64,000 bases of DNA from an uncultured Clostridia bacterium. GTDB lineage: Bacteria > Bacillota > Clostridia > Lachnospirales > Anaerotignaceae. Positions 16,431 through 27,598 of this stretch are shown here, piece by piece (position 1 is the stretch's first letter; each line of letters begins with the position of its first letter). Both the position numbers and the translations under genes were made by a program. The stretch covers positions 1 to 64,000 of the forward strand of contig CALWGC010000001.1 in the NCBI GenBank assembly GCA_944378105.1, in the 5' to 3' direction. The notes beneath the pieces are model-generated. The model saw nothing but the letters and a program-made list of their open reading frames with translations. It was not told the origin of the DNA and did no database searches.

Positions 16431-19400
16431 ATGGCAACCACACAAGAACAGGGTATTGTGTTTGACTCAATTAAAATTGGGCTGGCATCTCCTGAAAAAA
16501 TCAGAGAGTGGTCCCGGGGCGAAGTAAAAAAACCGGAAACCATCAACTATCGAACCTTAAAGCCGGAACGGGACGGCCTGTTTTGCGAACGCATTTTTGG
16601 ACCAACCAAGGACTGGGAATGCCATTGCGGCAAATATAAAAGAATCCGTTACAAAGGCGTCGTTTGCGATCGCTGCGGCGTGGAAGTAACCAAAAGCAAA
16701 GTAAGAAGAGAACGGATGGGCCACATTGAGTTGGCCTGCCCCGTTTCCCATATCTGGTATTTCAAAGGCATTCCTTCCCGGATGGGCTTGATTTTGTCCA
16801 TGAGCCCTCGGGCGCTGGAAAAAGTGCTGTACTTTGCAAGCCACGTGGTGCTGGATGGCGGGGATACGCCATTGCAGTACAAACAGCTGTTGACAGAAAA
16901 AGAATACCGGGAAGCCTATGACAAATACGGTGATCGGTTCACCGTTGGCATGGGTGCCGAAGCAGTGAAAAAACTGCTGCAAGACATCGACCTGGAAAAA
17001 GACAGCGCCGAACTGAAAAAACAGTTGGCCGATACCACCGGTCAAAAGAGAATCCGGATCATCAAACGGTTGGAAGCGTTGGAAAGCTTTAAAGTGTCCA
17101 ACAACAAACCGGAATGGATGATTCTGGATGTGGTACCGGTCATTCCGCCGGACATTCGTCCTATGGTACAGCTGGATGGCGGCCGTTTTGCCACCAGCGA
17201 CTTGAACGACTTGTATCGTCGTGTCATCAATAGAAATAACCGTTTGAAACGCCTCTTGGATTTGGGCGCACCAGACATCATCGTGCGTAACGAAAAGAGA
17301 ATGCTCCAGGAAGCCGTGGACGCCCTCATCGATAACGGCCGTCGTGGCCGTCCGGTGACCGGTCCTGGTAACCGTGCCCTGAAATCTCTTTCCGATATGC
17401 TCAAAGGGAAACAAGGCCGTTTCCGTCAAAACTTGTTGGGCAAACGTGTGGACTACTCTGGCCGTTCTGTAATCGTCGTAGGGCCAGACTTGAAAATCTT
17501 CCAGTGCGGTTTGCCAAAAGAAATGGCCATTGAATTGTTCAAGCCTTTTGTCATGAAAAAACTGGTGGAAGACGGCATGGCCCACAACATCAAATCTGCC
17601 AAACGCATGGTGGAACGGTTGCAGTCGGAAGTTTGGGATGTGCTGGAAGATGTCATCAAAGAACATCCAGTGATGCTGAACCGTGCACCAACGCTGCACC
17701 GTCTGGGCATCCAGGCCTTTGAACCAAAACTGGTGGAAGGCCGCGCCATTAAGCTGCATCCATTGGTTTGTACCGCTTATAACGCCGACTTCGACGGCGA
17801 CCAGATGGCTGTCCATGTACCTTTGTCCGTGGAAGCCCAGGCAGAATGCCGCTTCTTGCTGCTTTCTCCCAACAACTTGCTGAAACCTTCCGATGGGGCC
17901 CCTGTGACCGTGCCTTCTCAGGACATGATTCTTGGTATGTATTATCTGACCCTGAAAAAAGACGGCGAAAAAGGCGAAGGCAAAGTATTCAAAGACGAAT
18001 TGGAAGCCATTTTGGCTTATGATAACCATGAAATCACCCTCCATGCCAAAATCAAAGTGCGTAGAACACTGGAATTTAACGGCGTGAAGGAAAGCCGCAT
18101 TGTGGATACCACCGTTGGCTGCATCATCTTCAACGAAGCGATTCCACAAAACTTGGGCTATATCGATCGGACCAACGACGAAGAAAAATTCCGCTATGAA
18201 GTAGACTTCTTGGTGGACAAAAAAGGCGTTGGGAAGATCATCAACCGCTGCATCAACAAATGCGGTTCCACCGAAACGGCCGAAGTGCTGGATAAAATCA
18301 AAGCACTGGGCTTCCGTTTCTCCACACGCGCGGCCTTGACCGTTTCCGTATCCGATATGGAAATTCCGCCAGAAAAGAAAACCTATCTGGCCGAAGCCGA
18401 AGAAGCCGTGGAAATGATTACCAAAAAGTTCAAACGTGGTTTGATGACCGACGAAGAACGTCATAACAAAGTCATTGACGCCTGGAACCAGGCCAACGAT
18501 AAAATCACCGACGCACTGCTGCGCGGCTTAGGGAAATATAACAACATCTATATGATGGCCAACTCCGGTGCCCGTGGTTCCAACAGCCAGATCAAACAGC
18601 TGGCCGGTATGCGTGGCTTGATGGCCAACCCTTCCGGTGGTATCATCGAATTGCCTATCAAATCCAACTTCCGTGAAGGTCTGTCTGTATTGGAATACTT
18701 CATTTCTGCCCACGGTGCTAGAAAAGGTTTGACCGACACGGCATTGCGTACAGCCGACTCCGGTTATTTGACCCGTCGTCTGGTAGACGTTTCCCAGGAT
18801 ATCATCATCCGCGAATGGGATTGTACCCCAGAAGGCCAGGAAGTCCCAGGCCTTTGGGTATCGGCCTTTACCGACGGCAACGAAGTTATCGAAAGTTTGC
18901 AGGATCGTATCCGCGGCAGATGGAATGTGCATGAAATTCGCCATCCAGAAACCGGCGAAGTGCTGGTACCGGCTGATACGAAGATTTCTGCCGATATGGC
19001 AGAAAAAGTGGAAAAAGCCGGCATCAAGAAAGTATTTATCCGTACCATCTTGACCTGCCGTTCCACCATTGGTATCTGCTCCAAGTGCTATGGCGCCAAC
19101 ATGGCCAGCGGCCGCTCCGTACGGATTGGCGAATCCGTTGGTATCATCGCCGCTCAGTCCATCGGGGAACCTGGTACCCAGTTGACCATGCGTACGTTCC
19201 ACACCGGCGGTATCGCCGGCGACGACATCACACAAGGTCTTCCTCGTGTCGAAGAATTGTTTGAAGCCAGAAAACCAAAGGGCCTTGCCATCATCTCCGA
19301 ATTTGCCGGCGAAGTGAAGCTGAGCGAAACGAAGAAGAAACGGGAAGTGACCATCACCAACCGGGAAACCGGCGAAAGCAAAGACTACCTCATTCCTTAT

Positions 19401-19973
19401 GGTTCTCGTATCAAAGTATACGACGGCGACTATATCGAAGCCGGCGATGAAATCACCGAAGGTAGCGTGAACCCACACGATATTTTGAAAATCAAAGGTC
19501 TGCGTGGCGTACAGGATTATATGATCCAGGAAGTACAGCGTGTATACCGTCTGCAAGGTGTAGAAATCAACGATAAACATATCGAAGTGATTGTACGCCA
19601 GATGCTCAAACGTGTGAAAATCGAAGAAAACGGCGATACCGATTTCTTGCCAGGTAGCCTCGTTGACTGGCTGACCTTTGAAAATACCAACGCCGAAATG
19701 GAAGCACAAGGTTTGGAACCGGCCAAAGGTTCCCGCGTGCTGTTGGGTATCACCAAGGCCTCCCTGGCCACCGATTCCTTCTTGTCGGCCGCTTCCTTCC
19801 AGGAAACCACTCGTGTCTTGACCGAAGCCGCCATCAAAGGCAAAGTAGACCCATTGATTGGTCTGAAAGAAAACGTGATCATCGGTAAATTGATCCCGGC
19901 CGGTACCGGCATGAATCGTTACCGCAACATCAACGTGGTGCCTGCAGAAGAAGAAAAAGAAGAAACCATGTAA
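16431..19973 (+). CDS. rpoC: DNA-directed RNA polymerase subunit beta'
   Basis: 1180 residues, normal for Firmicutes. The N-terminal zinc ribbon ([20 protein letters not shown], about 62-82) is present. The active-site magnesium motif NADFDGDQM (about 448-456), the trigger-loop region ([11 protein letters not shown]) and the second zinc site ([13 protein letters not shown]) are also intact. It forms the active centre with RpoB. It is co-transcribed with rpoB and followed by two hairpins, so it is probably separated from the rpsL operon, which has its own promoter. Confidence 0.99.
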   Translation: MATTQEQGIVFDSIKIGLASPEKIREWSRGEVKKPETINYRTLKPERDGLFCERIFGPTKDWECHCGKYKRIRYKGVVCDRCGVEVTKSKVRRERMGHIELACPVSHIWYFKGIPSRMGLILSMSPRALEKVLYFASHVVLDGGDTPLQYKQLLTEKEYREAYDKYGDRFTVGMGAEAVKKLLQDIDLEKDSAELKKQLADTTGQKRIRIIKRLEALESFKVSNNKPEWMILDVVPVIPPDIRPMVQLDGGRFATSDLNDLYRRVINRNNRLKRLLDLGAPDIIVRNEKRMLQEAVDALIDNGRRGRPVTGPGNRALKSLSDMLKGKQGRFRQNLLGKRVDYSGRSVIVVGPDLKIFQCGLPKEMAIELFKPFVMKKLVEDGMAHNIKSAKRMVERLQSEVWDVLEDVIKEHPVMLNRAPTLHRLGIQAFEPKLVEGRAIKLHPLVCTAYNADFDGDQMAVHVPLSVEAQAECRFLLLSPNNLLKPSDGAPVTVPSQDMILGMYYLTLKKDGEKGEGKVFKDELEAILAYDNHEITLHAKIKVRRTLEFNGVKESRIVDTTVGCIIFNEAIPQNLGYIDRTNDEEKFRYEVDFLVDKKGVGKIINRCINKCGSTETAEVLDKIKALGFRFSTRAALTVSVSDMEIPPEKKTYLAEAEEAVEMITKKFKRGLMTDEERHNKVIDAWNQANDKITDALLRGLGKYNNIYMMANSGARGSNSQIKQLAGMRGLMANPSGGIIELPIKSNFREGLSVLEYFISAHGARKGLTDTALRTADSGYLTRRLVDVSQDIIIREWDCTPEGQEVPGLWVSAFTDGNEVIESLQDRIRGRWNVHEIRHPETGEVLVPADTKISADMAEKVEKAGIKKVFIRTILTCRSTIGICSKCYGANMASGRSVRIGESVGIIAAQSIGEPGTQLTMRTFHTGGIAGDDITQGLPRVEELFEARKPKGLAIISEFAGEVKLSETKKKREVTITNRETGESKDYLIPYGSRIKVYDGDYIEAGDEITEGSVNPHDILKIKGLRGVQDYMIQEVQRVYRLQGVEINDKHIEVIVRQMLKRVKIEENGDTDFLPGSLVDWLTFENTNAEMEAQGLEPAKGSRVLLGITKASLATDSFLSAASFQETTRVLTEAAIKGKVDPLIGLKENVIIGKLIPAGTGMNRYRNINVVPAEEEKEETM

Positions 19974-19976
19974 AAT

Positions 19977-20018
19977 CGTTTCCTAAAGAAGAAACACTGA
20001 TTTTTCTTCTTAGAAACG
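19977..20018 (+). terminator. Hairpin/terminator after rpoC
   Basis: CGTTTCCTAAAGAAGAAA pairs imperfectly with TTTCTTCTTAGAAACG. The sequence is related to the second hairpin found in repeat copies A and B. No strong T-run follows, so part of the termination may fall to the next hairpin. Confidence 0.55.
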
Positions 20019-20083
20019 GCGCCGAAGGATTCCTTCCTTTTATATAGGAAGAAACAAAGACAAAAAGAAAAAAGACCATTTGA

Positions 20084-20125
20084 AACACGCCTGCCATCCA
20101 TCGATGACGGGCGTGTTGTTTTCTT
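20084..20125 (+). terminator. Terminator between rpoC and rpsL
   Basis: AACACGCC/GGCGTGTT stem with a structured loop, followed by GTTTTCTT. It lies upstream of the rpsL promoter, so it likely ends the rpoBC transcript. Confidence 0.7.
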
Positions 20126-20166
20126 GATGTTTACGGAATTTTTACAGCAGAATACCGAAATTTTGC

Positions 20167-20195
20167 TTGACATTTTTGTGGATAAGTGATACACT
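20167..20195 (+). promoter_or_regulatory. Sigma-A promoter of rpsL operon
   Basis: TTGACA (20167-20172), 17-nt spacer, TACACT (20190-20195). The predicted start near 20202 gives a leader of about 105 nt. Confidence 0.8.
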
Positions 20196-20306
20196 TTTGC
20201 AGTGTCTGGAAATAGGCGAACAAGAAGAAAAAAGCCTGTTTTGGACCATATGCGACGAACAATCGCAGGCAGAACGTATTCATTTTTGTAAGGAGGTGCA
20301 CTTTAA

Positions 20307-20729
20307 ATGCCAACATTTAACCAGTTAGTAAGAAAAGGTAGACAAGTGGTAGAAAAGAAAAGCACTGCGCCTGCACTGCAGAAGGGTTGGAACTCCCTGC
20401 AGAAAAAGCAGACCGACATCTCTTCCCCACAGAGAAGAGGCGTTTGCACCGCAGTTAAAACTTCTACACCAAAGAAACCAAACTCTGCTTTGAGAAAAAT
20501 CGCCAGAGTTCGTCTTTCCAACGGGATTGAAGTAACCGCTTATATCCCAGGTGAAGGCCACAACCTGCAGGAACACTCTGTTGTTCTGATCCGCGGTGGT
20601 AGAGTAAAAGACCTTCCTGGTGTGCGTTATCACATCATCCGTGGCACACTGGATACCGCTGGTGTTGCAAACCGTATGAGAAGCCGTTCCAAATACGGTG
20701 CAAAACGTCCAAAAGCAAACAAAAAATAA
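20307..20729 (+). CDS. rpsL: 30S ribosomal protein S12
   Basis: 140 residues, normal length. It is a decoding-centre ribosomal protein. The conserved segments [20 protein letters not shown] and the [13 protein letters not shown] loop near the site of streptomycin resistance are intact. The start has an AAGGAGG site 11 bp upstream. It is the first gene of the str operon rpsL-rpsG-fusA. The L7Ae-like gene often found between rpoC and rpsL in Firmicutes is missing here. Confidence 0.99.
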   Translation: MPTFNQLVRKGRQVVEKKSTAPALQKGWNSLQKKQTDISSPQRRGVCTAVKTSTPKKPNSALRKIARVRLSNGIEVTAYIPGEGHNLQEHSVVLIRGGRVKDLPGVRYHIIRGTLDTAGVANRMRSRSKYGAKRPKANKK

Positions 20730-20745
20730 GTTGATAATCTGAACA

Positions 20746-20812
20746 ATGCCTTGTACAAAAATGATATACGAACTGCGTCTGCAACGAGATATATTCAAGT
20801 AGTGTAAGGCAT
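20746..20812 (+). promoter_or_regulatory. Possible structured S12-S7 intercistronic region
   Basis: ATGCCTT (20746-20752) and AAGGCAT (20806-20812) can close a stem around 53 nt in the 153-bp gap between rpsL and rpsG. In E. coli the corresponding gap is the S7 repressor site. The folding inside is unclear here, so this is only a candidate. Confidence 0.3.
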
Positions 20813-20882
20813 GAATCGAGTGAAGAACCATTTGTTCGCACACGAGTACCGATGATCTAACCATATTAAGGAGGGAAGAATC

Positions 20883-21353
20883 GTGCCAAGAAAAGGTCAT
20901 GTAGCAAAAAGAGAAGTATTGCCAGACCCAATGTATAAAAGCAAAGAAGTAACCAAGCTCATCAACAGCGTGATGCTGGATGGCAAAAAGGGTGTGGCAC
21001 AGAGAATTGTTTACGGTGCATTCGACAAGGTGGCTGAAAAAACCGGAAAAGACCCAATCGAAGCATTCGAAGAAGCAATGAACAACATCATGCCAGTGCT
21101 GGAAGTAAAAGCACGCCGTGTCGGCGGTGCTACCTACCAGGTACCAATGGAAATCAGACCAGACAGAAGACGTACTTTGGGTCTGCGTTGGTTGACCATG
21201 TATGCAAGAAAACGTGGCGAAAAAACCATGGTAGATCGTCTGGCCGGCGAATTGATGGACGCCCTGAACAATGCCGGCGGCGCTTGCAAGAAAAAAGAAG
21301 AAACCCACAAAATGGCAGAAGCAAACAAAGCTTTCTCCCATTACAAATGGTAA
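20883..21353 (+). CDS. rpsG: 30S ribosomal protein S7
   Basis: 156 residues, normal length. It nucleates 30S head assembly by binding 16S rRNA. Typical segments are visible: [36 protein letters not shown], and [19 protein letters not shown]. It starts at GTG with an AAGGAGGG site 8 bp upstream. It is second in the str operon, with a 153-bp possibly regulatory gap before it. Confidence 0.99.
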   Translation: MPRKGHVAKREVLPDPMYKSKEVTKLINSVMLDGKKGVAQRIVYGAFDKVAEKTGKDPIEAFEEAMNNIMPVLEVKARRVGGATYQVPMEIRPDRRRTLGLRWLTMYARKRGEKTMVDRLAGELMDALNNAGGACKKKEETHKMAEANKAFSHYKW

Positions 21354-21421
21354 GAAAAACTGTGAAGAGTGTGCATATTTTTTGTCCAATTGGGCAAAAG
21401 TGTGCGTAAGGAAGATACTGG

Positions 21422-21447
21422 CTGCTTCCGTCTACGGGCGGAAGCAG
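21422..21447 (+). promoter_or_regulatory. Hairpin just upstream of fusA
   Basis: CTGCTTCCG/CGGAAGCAG, a 9-bp perfect stem with an 8-nt loop, ends 13 bp before the fusA ribosome site and 29 bp before its start. There is no T-run. It could influence translation or RNA stability. Confidence 0.45.
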
Positions 21448-21475
21448 ATCGTACCTGTAAAAGGAGGAGTACTTT

Positions 21476-23566
21476 TTGGCTAATAGAGCATTCCCATTGG
21501 AAAAAACCAGAAACATTGGTATCATGGCTCATATCGATGCCGGTAAAACTACCCTCACAGAGCGTATCCTTTACTATACAGGCCGTAACTACAAAATCGG
21601 TGATACCCATGAGGGTACCGCAACAATGGACTGGATGGAGCAGGAGCAGGAAAGAGGTATTACCATTACCTCTGCTGCAACCACAGCTCAGTGGGAAGGT
21701 AATCGTATCAACATCATCGATACACCAGGACATGTGGACTTTACTGTAGAAGTAGAACGTTCCCTGCGTGTATTGGACGGCGCTGTTTGCGTATTCTGTG
21801 CAAAAGGCGGCGTAGAACCTCAAAGTGAAACCGTTTGGCATCAGGCAGACAACTACAACGTACCTCGTATGGCCTTCGTCAACAAGATGGACATCATGGG
21901 TGCTGACTTCTTCAACGTGGTAAACATGATGAAAGAACGTCTGGGTTGCCATCCAGTGCCTGTGACACTGCCAATTGGTTCTGAACAGTTCTTTGTAGGT
22001 ATTGTAGACTTGTTTGAAATGAAAGCCTACATCTACGAAGATGAACTGGGCAAAGATATCAAAATTGAAGAAATCCCAGAAGATTTGAAAGACAAAGCAC
22101 AAGAATACCATGATGCTATGGTGGAAGCCATTGCAGAAACCGATGAGGCATTGATGGAAAAATTCTTTGAAGGCGAAGAACTGACCATTGAAGAATTGAA
22201 AGCTGCTTTGCGTAAAGCTTGTATCGCTTGCGAATTGGTACCAGTATTCTGTGGCTCTGCTTACAGAAACAAAGGTGTACAGAAACTGTTGGATGGTGTC
22301 ATCGACTACATGCCAGCACCTACCGACATTCCTTCCATCAAAGGTACTGATCCAGAAACCGGTGAAGAAGTGGAAAGACATTCTTCTGACACCGAACCAT
22401 TTGCCGCTTTGGCCTTCAAGATCATGAATGACCCATTTGTTGGTAAATTGGCATTCTTCCGTGTATATTCCGGTACCTGCGAAGCTGGTTCCTACGTTTA
22501 CAACTCTGTAAAGGGTAAAAAAGAACGTTTCGGCCGTATTTTGCAGATGCACGCAAACCACAGAGAAGAAATTGAAAAAGTATACGCCGGCGACATCGCT
22601 GCTGCTGTAGGCTTTAAATTCACCACCACAGGTGACACCATCTGTGATGAAGATCATGAAGTAATCCTGGAAAGTATGGTATTCCCAGAGCCAGTTATCT
22701 CCGTTGCCATCGAACCAAAGACAAAAGCTGGCAGAGATAAAATGGGCATTGCCCTGGCCAAACTGGCAGAAGAAGATCCTACGTTCCGTACTCATACAGA
22801 CACCGAAACCGGCGACACCATTATCTCCGGTATGGGTGAATTGCACTTGGAAATCATCGTAGACCGTCTGCTGAGAGAATTCAAAGTGGAAGCAAACGTA
22901 GGCGCTCCTCAGGTTGCTTATCGTGAAACCTTCCGCAAAGCCGTTGACGTAGAAGGTAAATTCGTTCGTCAGTCCGGTGGTCGTGGTCAGTATGGTCACT
23001 GTAAAGTGAAATTCTACCCAATGGGTACCGATGCAGAACACAACTATGAATTTGTCAACAGCGTTGTGGGCGGTGCCATTCCAAAAGAATATATCCCAGC
23101 CATCGATAAAGGTATCCAGGAAGCGATGAACAGCGGTATCTTGGGCGGCTATCCTGTACTGGGCGTAAAAGCAGAAGTATATGATGGTAGCTACCACGAA
23201 GTAGACTCCTCTGAAATGGCTTACCAGATTGCAGGTTCCATGGCCTTCAAAGAAGCTATGAGAAAAGGCGATCCAGTATTGCTGGAACCTATCATGAAAG
23301 TAACTGTAACCGTACCAGAACAGTATATGGGCGATGTAATCGGTGACATCAACTCTCGTCGTGGCCGGATCGAAGGTATGGAAGACAGAAATGCTGTAAA
23401 AGTAATCCACTCTTATGTGCCTCTGGCTGAAATGTTTGGTTACTCCACCGACCTGCGTTCTAGAACCCAGGGCCGTGGTAACTATGTAATGGAAGTTGAC
23501 CATTACGAAGCTTGTCCAAAGAACATTCAGGAGAAAGTTCTGGCTGGCAGAAAAGGCGATAATTGA
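21476..23566 (+). CDS. fusA: Elongation factor G
   Basis: 696 residues. It is a GTPase that drives ribosomal translocation. The G domain begins with AHIDAGKTT (about 17-25), then DTPGHVDF and NKMD. Domain IV loop sequences ([11 protein letters not shown]) and the C-terminal [10 protein letters not shown] follow. It starts at TTG with an AAAGGAGGAG site 7 bp upstream. No ATG is positioned as well. It is third in the str operon, and tuf follows with its own promoter. Confidence 0.99.
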   Translation: MANRAFPLEKTRNIGIMAHIDAGKTTLTERILYYTGRNYKIGDTHEGTATMDWMEQEQERGITITSAATTAQWEGNRINIIDTPGHVDFTVEVERSLRVLDGAVCVFCAKGGVEPQSETVWHQADNYNVPRMAFVNKMDIMGADFFNVVNMMKERLGCHPVPVTLPIGSEQFFVGIVDLFEMKAYIYEDELGKDIKIEEIPEDLKDKAQEYHDAMVEAIAETDEALMEKFFEGEELTIEELKAALRKACIACELVPVFCGSAYRNKGVQKLLDGVIDYMPAPTDIPSIKGTDPETGEEVERHSSDTEPFAALAFKIMNDPFVGKLAFFRVYSGTCEAGSYVYNSVKGKKERFGRILQMHANHREEIEKVYAGDIAAAVGFKFTTTGDTICDEDHEVILESMVFPEPVISVAIEPKTKAGRDKMGIALAKLAEEDPTFRTHTDTETGDTIISGMGELHLEIIVDRLLREFKVEANVGAPQVAYRETFRKAVDVEGKFVRQSGGRGQYGHCKVKFYPMGTDAEHNYEFVNSVVGGAIPKEYIPAIDKGIQEAMNSGILGGYPVLGVKAEVYDGSYHEVDSSEMAYQIAGSMAFKEAMRKGDPVLLEPIMKVTVTVPEQYMGDVIGDINSRRGRIEGMEDRNAVKVIHSYVPLAEMFGYSTDLRSRTQGRGNYVMEVDHYEACPKNIQEKVLAGRKGDN

Positions 23567-23574
23567 AAAAACTA

Positions 23575-23603
23575 TTGCAAAAACACAGGGTTTTTTATAT
23601 AAT
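23575..23603 (+). promoter_or_regulatory. Sigma-A promoter of tuf
   Basis: TTGCAA (23575-23580), 17-nt spacer and perfect TATAAT (23598-23603), immediately after the fusA stop. This permits extra EF-Tu expression beyond str-operon read-through. Confidence 0.85.
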
Positions 23604-23675
23604 GATAATGACGACTGACATCGGCCGAATTATCAGAAATGAACCACTGATAAACATTAAAGGAGGATTTTCAAA

Positions 23676-24869
23676 ATGGCAAAGGCAAAATTTGAAAGAA
23701 CCAAACCACATATGAATATTGGTACCATCGGTCACGTTGACCACGGCAAAACAACTTTGACCGCTGCTATCACCAAGACTCTGCATGCAAGATATGGTTT
23801 GGGCGAAGAAGTAGCTTTCGATAACATCGACAAAGCTCCAGAAGAAAGAGAACGTGGTATCACCATTTCTACCGCTCACGTAGAATATGAAACTCCTAAC
23901 AGACACTATGCTCACGTAGACTGCCCAGGACATGCTGACTACGTGAAAAACATGATCACCGGGGCTGCTCAGATGGACGCTTCCATCCTGGTAGTAGCTG
24001 CAACCGATGGTCCTATGGCTCAGACGAGAGAACACATCCTGCTTTCCCGTCAGGTAGGCGTTCCTTACATCGTTGTATTCATGAACAAATGCGACATGGT
24101 TGACGATGAAGAATTGCTTGACCTGGTTGAAATGGAAATCAGAGAACTGTTGAACGAATATGAATTCCCAGGCGATGACATCCCTGTAGTAAGAGGCTCT
24201 GCATTCCAGGCTCTGCAGGATCCATCCAGCGAATGGGGCGACAAGATCGTTGATCTGTTCAACGAAATCGAAGCTTACGTTCCAGTTCCAGAACGTGACA
24301 CTGACAAACCTTTCTTGATGCCTGTAGAAGACGTATTCTCCATCACCGGTCGTGGTACTGTAGCTACCGGTAGAGTAGAAAGCGGCGTTGTAAAAGTACA
24401 GGATGAAGTTGAAATCGTAGGTCTGACCGAAGAAAAGAGAAAAGTAGTTGTTACCGGCGTTGAAATGTTCCGTAAACTGTTGGATCAGGCAGAAGCTGGC
24501 GATAACATCGGTGTATTGCTGCGTGGCGTTCAGAGAAATGAAATCGAAAGAGGCCAGGTATTGGCGAAACCAGGTTCCATTACTCCTCACACCAAATTCA
24601 CCGCTCATGTATACGTTCTGACCAAAGAAGAAGGTGGCCGTCATACTCCTTTCTTCAACAACTATCGTCCACAGTTCTACTTCAGAACAACTGACGTTAC
24701 CGGCGTAATCAACCTGCCAGAAGGTACTGAAATGTGCATGCCTGGCGACAACGTTGAAATGACCGTTGAATTGATCACTCCAGTTGCTATGGCTCCTGGT
24801 CTGCGTTTCTCCATCCGTGAAGGTGGTAGAACAGTAGGCGCTGGTTCCGTAGTAGAAATCCTTGCTTAA
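23676..24869 (+). CDS. tuf: Elongation factor Tu
   Basis: 397 residues, normal length. This GTPase delivers aminoacyl-tRNA to the ribosome. GHVDHGKTT (G1), [12 protein letters not shown] (G3) and NKCDMVDD (G4) are intact, and the C terminus has the usual [10 protein letters not shown]. An AAGGAGG site precedes the ATG. Expression is probably high, given the strong promoter and restricted codon use compared with flanking genes. A repeat element with a terminator (copy A) follows. Confidence 0.99.
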   Translation: MAKAKFERTKPHMNIGTIGHVDHGKTTLTAAITKTLHARYGLGEEVAFDNIDKAPEERERGITISTAHVEYETPNRHYAHVDCPGHADYVKNMITGAAQMDASILVVAATDGPMAQTREHILLSRQVGVPYIVVFMNKCDMVDDEELLDLVEMEIRELLNEYEFPGDDIPVVRGSAFQALQDPSSEWGDKIVDLFNEIEAYVPVPERDTDKPFLMPVEDVFSITGRGTVATGRVESGVVKVQDEVEIVGLTEEKRKVVVTGVEMFRKLLDQAEAGDNIGVLLRGVQRNEIERGQVLAKPGSITPHTKFTAHVYVLTKEEGGRHTPFFNNYRPQFYFRTTDVTGVINLPEGTEMCMPGDNVEMTVELITPVAMAPGLRFSIREGGRTVGAGSVVEILA

Positions 24870-24917
24870 TTTTAAGCGCGGATTGAACCGAGCAGAACAA
24901 AAGCTGTAGCCCTTTTT

Positions 24918-25078
24918 CGCGCAGCTTCATAAGGAAACAAAAAATAGCTGAAATCCTTTGCTTTGCAAGGATTTCAGCTATCTTATTTTTACGAAGGTTG
25001 TTTTCTTCTGAAGGCGTCTGTTGCAATTTTTCCAGAAGAAATCATAGAAAGGCCATGGTTTCTTTTGAGGAAATTGCT
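24918..25078 (+). repeat. Intergenic hairpin repeat, copy A (two-hairpin form)
   Basis: The left flank GCGCAGCTTCATAAGGAAAC is followed by a 15-bp hairpin (24944-24958 with 24967-24981, then TCTTATTTTT, which also ends tuf). The right flank CGAAGGTTGTTTTCTTCTG is roughly the reverse complement of the left flank. A second hairpin (GCAATTTTTCC-AGAAGAAA ... TTTCTTTT-GAGGAAATTGC) completes the unit. Related copies lie near 7.6, 46.1, 57.1 and 60.9 kb. Confidence 0.75.
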
Positions 25079-25124
25079 TGGGCGACAACTTTTTTGTTTC
25101 TCCCATACAAAGAAAGGAGCCTTT

Positions 25125-25826
25125 ATGAAAGTTACCTATATTCACCACAGTGCCTTTCTGGTGGAGCTGACGGGCCATACACTCCTCTTTGATTATACGG
25201 AAGGGGATTTACCGCCTATCCCCAAAGACAAGCCTCTGGTGGTTTTTGCAAGCCATTTTCACGCCGATCATTTTTCGGCTAAGATTTATGATTTGGAAAA
25301 GACGCAAGAAACGGTGTATGTGCTTTCCCACGAGATTGGCAAACGCAGGCGAGCCATGCGGGATGTGACAAGCCCCATCCATTTGGTCTATGCCAATGAA
25401 ACCTATGACATTTGCGGTTTGAAGGTGACCACTTTGCAGTCCACCGATGCCGGGGTGGCCTTTTGGGTGGAGGACGGAAAGGCCGCCATTTACCATGCAG
25501 GCGATCTGAACCACTGGTATTGGGCGGAAGAATCGGAAAGCTGGAACAAGCAAATGGCAGGGGACTATCGGGCCCAGATGGCGAAATTAAAAGGGAAAAC
25601 GGCCGACGTGGCCTTTATGCCGGTGGACCCTCGCTTGGGCGAGGACGGCTATGCTTTGGGGGCAGAAGGGTATTTTGCTTTTGCCAATGCCAAGGCCTTT
25701 TTCCCCATGCACTTTTGGGGTGATTTTCAGGTATGCCGCCGATTGAAAGAATCGGAGCCCTTTGGGGCCTGTGTGATGGAGCTGGAGGCCGATGGGCAGG
25801 TCTTTGATCTGCCGGAGGACGAATGA
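25125..25826 (+). CDS. MBL-fold metal-dependent hydrolase
   Basis: 233 residues of the metallo-beta-lactamase fold. The metal-binding motif is FASHFHADHFS (about 41-51). Further ligands are likely in HAGDLNHWYW and the late FPMHFWGD. It resembles the short UPF0173-like hydrolases, whose substrates are mostly unknown. The ATG at 25125 has an AAAGGAG site. An upstream in-frame start at 24963 would lie inside the tuf terminator and is rejected. It shares a bidirectional terminator with nhaC. Confidence 0.85.
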   Translation: MKVTYIHHSAFLVELTGHTLLFDYTEGDLPPIPKDKPLVVFASHFHADHFSAKIYDLEKTQETVYVLSHEIGKRRRAMRDVTSPIHLVYANETYDICGLKVTTLQSTDAGVAFWVEDGKAAIYHAGDLNHWYWAEESESWNKQMAGDYRAQMAKLKGKTADVAFMPVDPRLGEDGYALGAEGYFAFANAKAFFPMHFWGDFQVCRRLKESEPFGACVMELEADGQVFDLPEDE

Positions 25827-25975
25827 TCCTGCCGGCTTTCGCAGGCCACAGAAGGCCAGAAAAAGGCCAACGAAAGGCAAAACAAAACCATAAGCCACAA
25901 AGGAACGAGGGGAGAGGGGAAAGAGACTCCCTCCCCCAAAAGAACAACAGAAAACAGGCCAAATGCCATGAAAAA

Positions 25976-26013
25976 AGCAGCCAAACCCAACTTGGGTTTG
26001 ACTGCTTTTTTGT
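25976..26013. terminator. Bidirectional terminator between MBL hydrolase and nhaC
   Basis: AGCAGCCAAACCCA pairs with TGGGTTTGACTGCT (one mismatch, 3-nt loop). Six As lie before it and at least six Ts after it, so it works on both strands. The rest of 25827-26050 appears empty. Confidence 0.92.
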
Positions 26014-26050
26014 TTTTGGTCATACGAAAGATAGATGCAATGATACGGGT

Positions 26051-27598
26051 TTAGTTTTCTGCAACGGCCTGACGAACGGCTTCTACTTCGCCTTCGTTGC
26101 GGGCTTCTTCATCCAACTGTGCCAGCATTTGTTTCCGTTTTTCATCGCTCATCTTAAACATAGCAATGCCGGTAACAGCCAGAATAATGGCAGCAATTGG
26201 GTTCAACCAGCAGTTCAGTGCATATTTGCAGTAACCGCCAACACCGTAAGCAGCTACACCGAACAAACCAATGTAGTAAGCGCCGGAAGCGGACCATGGT
26301 ACCAATGGCGTACACATGGTACCAACGTCTTCCAAGGTACGGGACAGTACCTTTGGATCCAGGCCCTGTTCAAAGTATTCTCTCTTATAGATTTCCGATA
26401 CAATGATGTGAGCTGGGTAAGAAGAACCAGCGCAGCTCAGGATGACAAAGTCAGTAAACAAAGTAGAAATAATCAGACGAACACGTTTGCCTCTGCACAG
26501 GTTCAAAATTGGAGCAAACGCAGTCTGCAAGAACCCGACGGCGCCCATGATAGCAGCCAAAACGAAACCGCAGCAAACGGTGATGTTGGTGCTGCCCATG
26601 CCGCTCATACCACCTCTTTGCAGGATGGAAAGGGTGGCACTGGAAAGGGTAGTAGCATCTTCTACACCCAGGTAAGATACTTTCATACCGCCCATAAAAG
26701 CGTTCAGTACGTCGATGGTAGCGCCTCTTTGATAGAAGATAGCAACGAAAACGGCAGCGAAGGAAGCGATGCACAAAGAAGGCATGTTGCCCCATTTGAA
26801 GATAGAGCCGCAGAAAATCAAAATAAACGGAATCAGCACAACAGGGCTAAATTTAAACAGTTGAGAGAGTTCTTCCATGGTGGTCAAAGCCACTTCTGGC
26901 AACTGCTGGCCACCAGGCATGCTGCTGCCACAGATGTAGAAGAAAATGGCACAGATGATAGCCGTAGGAATGGTGGTGTACAGCATGGAATAGATGTGGG
27001 AATATACGTCGGTGCCGGCGCACAAAGGAGCCAAGATGGTGGTTTCACTGATTGGAGAAAGCTTGTCCCCAAAGATAGCACCGCTGACGATGGCGGCAAC
27101 CAAGATGGCTGGGTCTGCGCCCATACCAATACCGGCGCCAAACATGGCAAGACCGATGGTACCTGCAGTGGTCCAGCTGGTACCGGTTACCACAGAGAAA
27201 ATAGCACAAGATACGAAAGACCAAAGATAAATTTGATCTGGGTTAATCAGTTTAAAGATCAGATAAATCAAATAGGGAATGGTACCGCAGAAGATACAAG
27301 CTGCAATGGTACCACCAACCAAAAAGTTCATTAAGATGATGACAGTTACAGATTTAAATTTTTCTACAATGGCATTTTGCAATGCATCCCAGGTCCAGCC
27401 GCACCGGAACCCCATGAAAACGAAAATCAACGAAGCAAGCATCAGCATTGGGTTTACAGGCCAACCAAAACCGATATACCCAATCCCGATCAAGGCCACT
27501 AAGATAATGATAGCCAGTACGGACTCAAAAAAGGTTGGTGCACGTTTTATTTTTGGTTCCTTACTGGGGGTAACGTAGTCTAAAAGTTTCTTTGCCAA
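26051..27598 (-). CDS. nhaC: Na+/H+ antiporter, NhaC family
   Basis: 515 residues with 11-12 hydrophobic segments. NhaC-type motifs are visible (SVVTGTSWTTAGTIG, GAIFGDKLSPISETTILA, and TLEDVGTMCTPLVPWS). The family exchanges Na+ for H+, and some members exchange malate/lactate pairs. The protein is probably started by TTG at 27598, since GGGAGGAG lies 6 bp before it on the minus strand. An ATG at 27631 would add 11 residues but has no good site. The C terminus is a charged cytoplasmic helix (residues about 485-515). Confidence 0.88.
   Translation of the reverse strand: MAKKLLDYVTPSKEPKIKRAPTFFESVLAIIILVALIGIGYIGFGWPVNPMLMLASLIFVFMGFRCGWTWDALQNAIVEKFKSVTVIILMNFLVGGTIAACIFCGTIPYLIYLIFKLINPDQIYLWSFVSCAIFSVVTGTSWTTAGTIGLAMFGAGIGMGADPAILVAAIVSGAIFGDKLSPISETTILAPLCAGTDVYSHIYSMLYTTIPTAIICAIFFYICGSSMPGGQQLPEVALTTMEELSQLFKFSPVVLIPFILIFCGSIFKWGNMPSLCIASFAAVFVAIFYQRGATIDVLNAFMGGMKVSYLGVEDATTLSSATLSILQRGGMSGMGSTNITVCCGFVLAAIMGAVGFLQTAFAPILNLCRGKRVRLIISTLFTDFVILSCAGSSYPAHIIVSEIYKREYFEQGLDPKVLSRTLEDVGTMCTPLVPWSASGAYYIGLFGVAAYGVGGYCKYALNCWLNPIAAIILAVTGIAMFKMSDEKRKQMLAQLDEEARNEGEVEAVRQAVAEN

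Noticed and set aside
24963-25124. Longer start for the MBL hydrolase at 24963
   Set aside because: It would begin within the tuf terminator/repeat A. ATG 25125 has AAAGGAG and gives the normal N terminus.
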